DNA from: Bagarius yarrelli
Lineage: Eukaryota; Chordata; Actinopteri; Siluriformes; Sisoridae
Direction of reading: 5' to 3'
Assembly: GCA_005784505.1 (NCBI GenBank)
Contig: VCAZ01000108.1
Coordinates: 1,430,243 to 1,494,242, forward strand
DNA length: 64,000 nt
Below the pieces are notes generated by a model that worked only from the letters and a program-made list of their open reading frames with translations, searched no databases and had not been told where the DNA came from. A program made the translations under genes and the position numbers. Each line of letters begins with the position of its first letter. Positions within the stretch are counted from its first letter, which is position 1. Positions 63,401-64,000 of the stretch are shown one piece after another.

Positions 63401-63676
63401 TGATTTTGTTGTCAGCACATTCAACTATGTAAAGAACAAAGTATTTAATAAGAATATTTCATTCATTCAGATCTAGGATGTGTTATTTTAGTGTTCCCTT
63501 TATTTTTTATATATATATATATATATATAAAAAAAAGAAAGAGAGAGAGCACACAGGACTGCAGGACACAGGTTAGAGGTCAAAAGGTCATTGTAAGTTT
63601 TGTGTACCTGCTTTCCTCATTATGGTCAACTGACTGAGAATGAGGAATCAGTAAGGATGGACCTAAATGAGCAGAT
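60295..63676 (-). CDS. Unidentified gene, 3' end (three exons)
   Basis: Three exons join in a consistent reading phase (69, 158 and 200 nt) to encode about 140 residues ending at a TAG. The protein is rich in Ser, Pro, Glu and Gly and looks disordered; I do not recognise the family. A short EPLDVS motif resembles the PxDLS motif that binds the CtBP co-repressor, which is only suggestive. The gene is transcribed in the same direction as col7a1 and its 3' end faces the col7a1 promoter about 27 kb away. The 5' exons lie beyond the window. Alternatively the last exon splices onward at 60310 instead of ending at the TAG. Confidence 0.6.
60661..60785 (+). mobile_element. SINE family A, partial
   Basis: GAGCCTGCTGGTTAAAAAAT, GTGGGTTCAATTCCAAGCAC, ATGGCATCTACCAAATGCCA. 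Lies in the intron between exons B and C. Confidence 0.6.
61279..61436 (-). CDS. Unidentified gene, exon B, with GC donor
   Basis: Encodes SEESCTSSGLSMNGSAGLLS, then EPKVEPLDVSMLGQNLETLK. Acceptor CCTTAG. The donor is AAAG|GCAAGA, a minor but recognised GC type. Ends in phase 1 and joins exon C as LETLK-DNIEQRL. Confidence 0.65.
61926..63508 (+). mobile_element. Nearly full-length Tc1 transposon, right end lost
   Basis: Begins after a TA with CACTGCTCAAAAAAATAAAG; the right side mirrors it with GTGTTCCCTTTATTTTTT, but the outermost bases are replaced by a TA microsatellite (63509-63528). It closely resembles a Tc1 family widespread in teleosts and lampreys that has been reported as horizontally transferred. 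It sits in the intron between exons A and B of the unidentified gene, opposite to its direction. Confidence 0.93.
62228..63313 (+). pseudogene. Tc1 transposase, frameshifted and catalytically dead
   Basis: Opens at ATG 62228 (MRRSLQPTQVAQVV), shifts frame near 62280, continues as ARRFAVSVSVVSRAWRRYQE, and shifts back near 62555. The catalytic half (62567-63313) retains FTDESRF and DLNPIEHIW, but the position of the second catalytic Asp reads MQKNNARPH rather than the expected QDNARPH. As I recall the family consensus, the first shift is a 20-nt deletion and the second a 7-nt insertion. The residual open frame is long because the copy is young. Confidence 0.88.
63509..63534. repeat. TA microsatellite at the broken Tc1 end
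   Basis: Alternating TA units followed by an A run occupy the place of the missing inverted-repeat tip. Confidence 0.85.
63608..63676 (-). CDS. Unidentified gene, exon A
   Basis: Encodes SAHLGPSLLIPHSQSVDHNE. Acceptor GTTGCAG, donor GCAG|GTACAC. It ends in phase 2, which fits the single leading base of the next exon. No start codon is visible, so it is internal. Confidence 0.6.
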
Positions 63677-64000
63677 CTGCAACAAACAAACACACACAGA
63701 TTTGATTATTAACAACATAATATAGCTGTGTGTACATTTGACCACTGCGTGCCTGTGGGGTTTTTTTTTTCAAAGTAAATTTACATCACTGGAACCTCAA
63801 ACGCTGAAACGCTGTCCCAGCATGACAATTTTATGTGTACAAAACCCCCAAACTCATAAAGGAACATAAAGGAAAATGCTCTCAAGAACTCTCATGTCCT
63901 GTACAGAGTCCTGACTTTCCACACTTTTAGGATGTACTAGATGTACGAGTGGAGTAAATTATAACAGCATTAAAGGACTAGATCTAAAATAGAAAGTGCA

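Overview
The window is vertebrate nuclear DNA, most likely from a teleost fish. It has small phase-matched exons in a sea of introns. It also carries Tc1/mariner transposons, tRNA-derived SINEs, LINE fragments and abundant CA, GA and CATC microsatellites, typical of fish and possibly of otophysan fish. There are no bacterial operons, CRISPR arrays or prophage genes. Only two spliced genes can be supported, both on the minus strand.

Region 1 (1-33,100) holds the 5' part of a collagen VII gene (col7a1). I traced 31 coding exons by splice sites and reading phase. They give 3,771 nt (1,257 codons) with no stop. The order is signal peptide, VWA1, seven fibronectin type III (FN3) modules (two exons each), a Ser/Thr/Pro-rich linker, VWA2, a Cys-containing hinge, and the first short Gly-X-Y exons. 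The rest of the triple helix and the C-terminus lie beyond position 1. Collagen VII forms the anchoring fibrils that fasten basement membrane to the underlying matrix; the VWA and FN3 region is its adhesive NC1 head. The introns hold a degraded Tc1 element (3.6-4.9 kb), an L2-like LINE fragment (13.1-14.5 kb), many SINEs and simple repeats.

Region 2 (33.1-57.7 kb) lies upstream of col7a1 and has no gene I can support. It contains a broken R2-like LINE with duplicated segments (34.1-36.7 kb), an internally deleted Tc1 element (37.1-37.9 kb), two long purine-only GA tracts (41.6-42.0 and 50.2-50.6 kb), an RTE-like LINE remnant (43.4-44.0 kb), a mariner-type MITE (54.2-54.7 kb), a palindromic hAT-like MITE (56.4-56.6 kb) and SINEs.

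Region 3 (57.7-64 kb) carries the 3' end of a second minus-strand gene of unknown identity. Three phase-compatible exons encode an acidic, Ser/Pro-rich, apparently disordered C-terminus. One of its introns uses a GC donor. Another is occupied by a nearly full-length but inactivated Tc1 transposon.

I found no previously undescribed system. The most useful observations are the substituted metal-site residue in VWA1, the reduced FN3 count with an added mucin-like linker, complementary UG/CA repeats flanking one FN3 exon, and a GA-repeat leader next to the start codon. Exon limits were read by eye from splice consensus and phase, not from transcripts.
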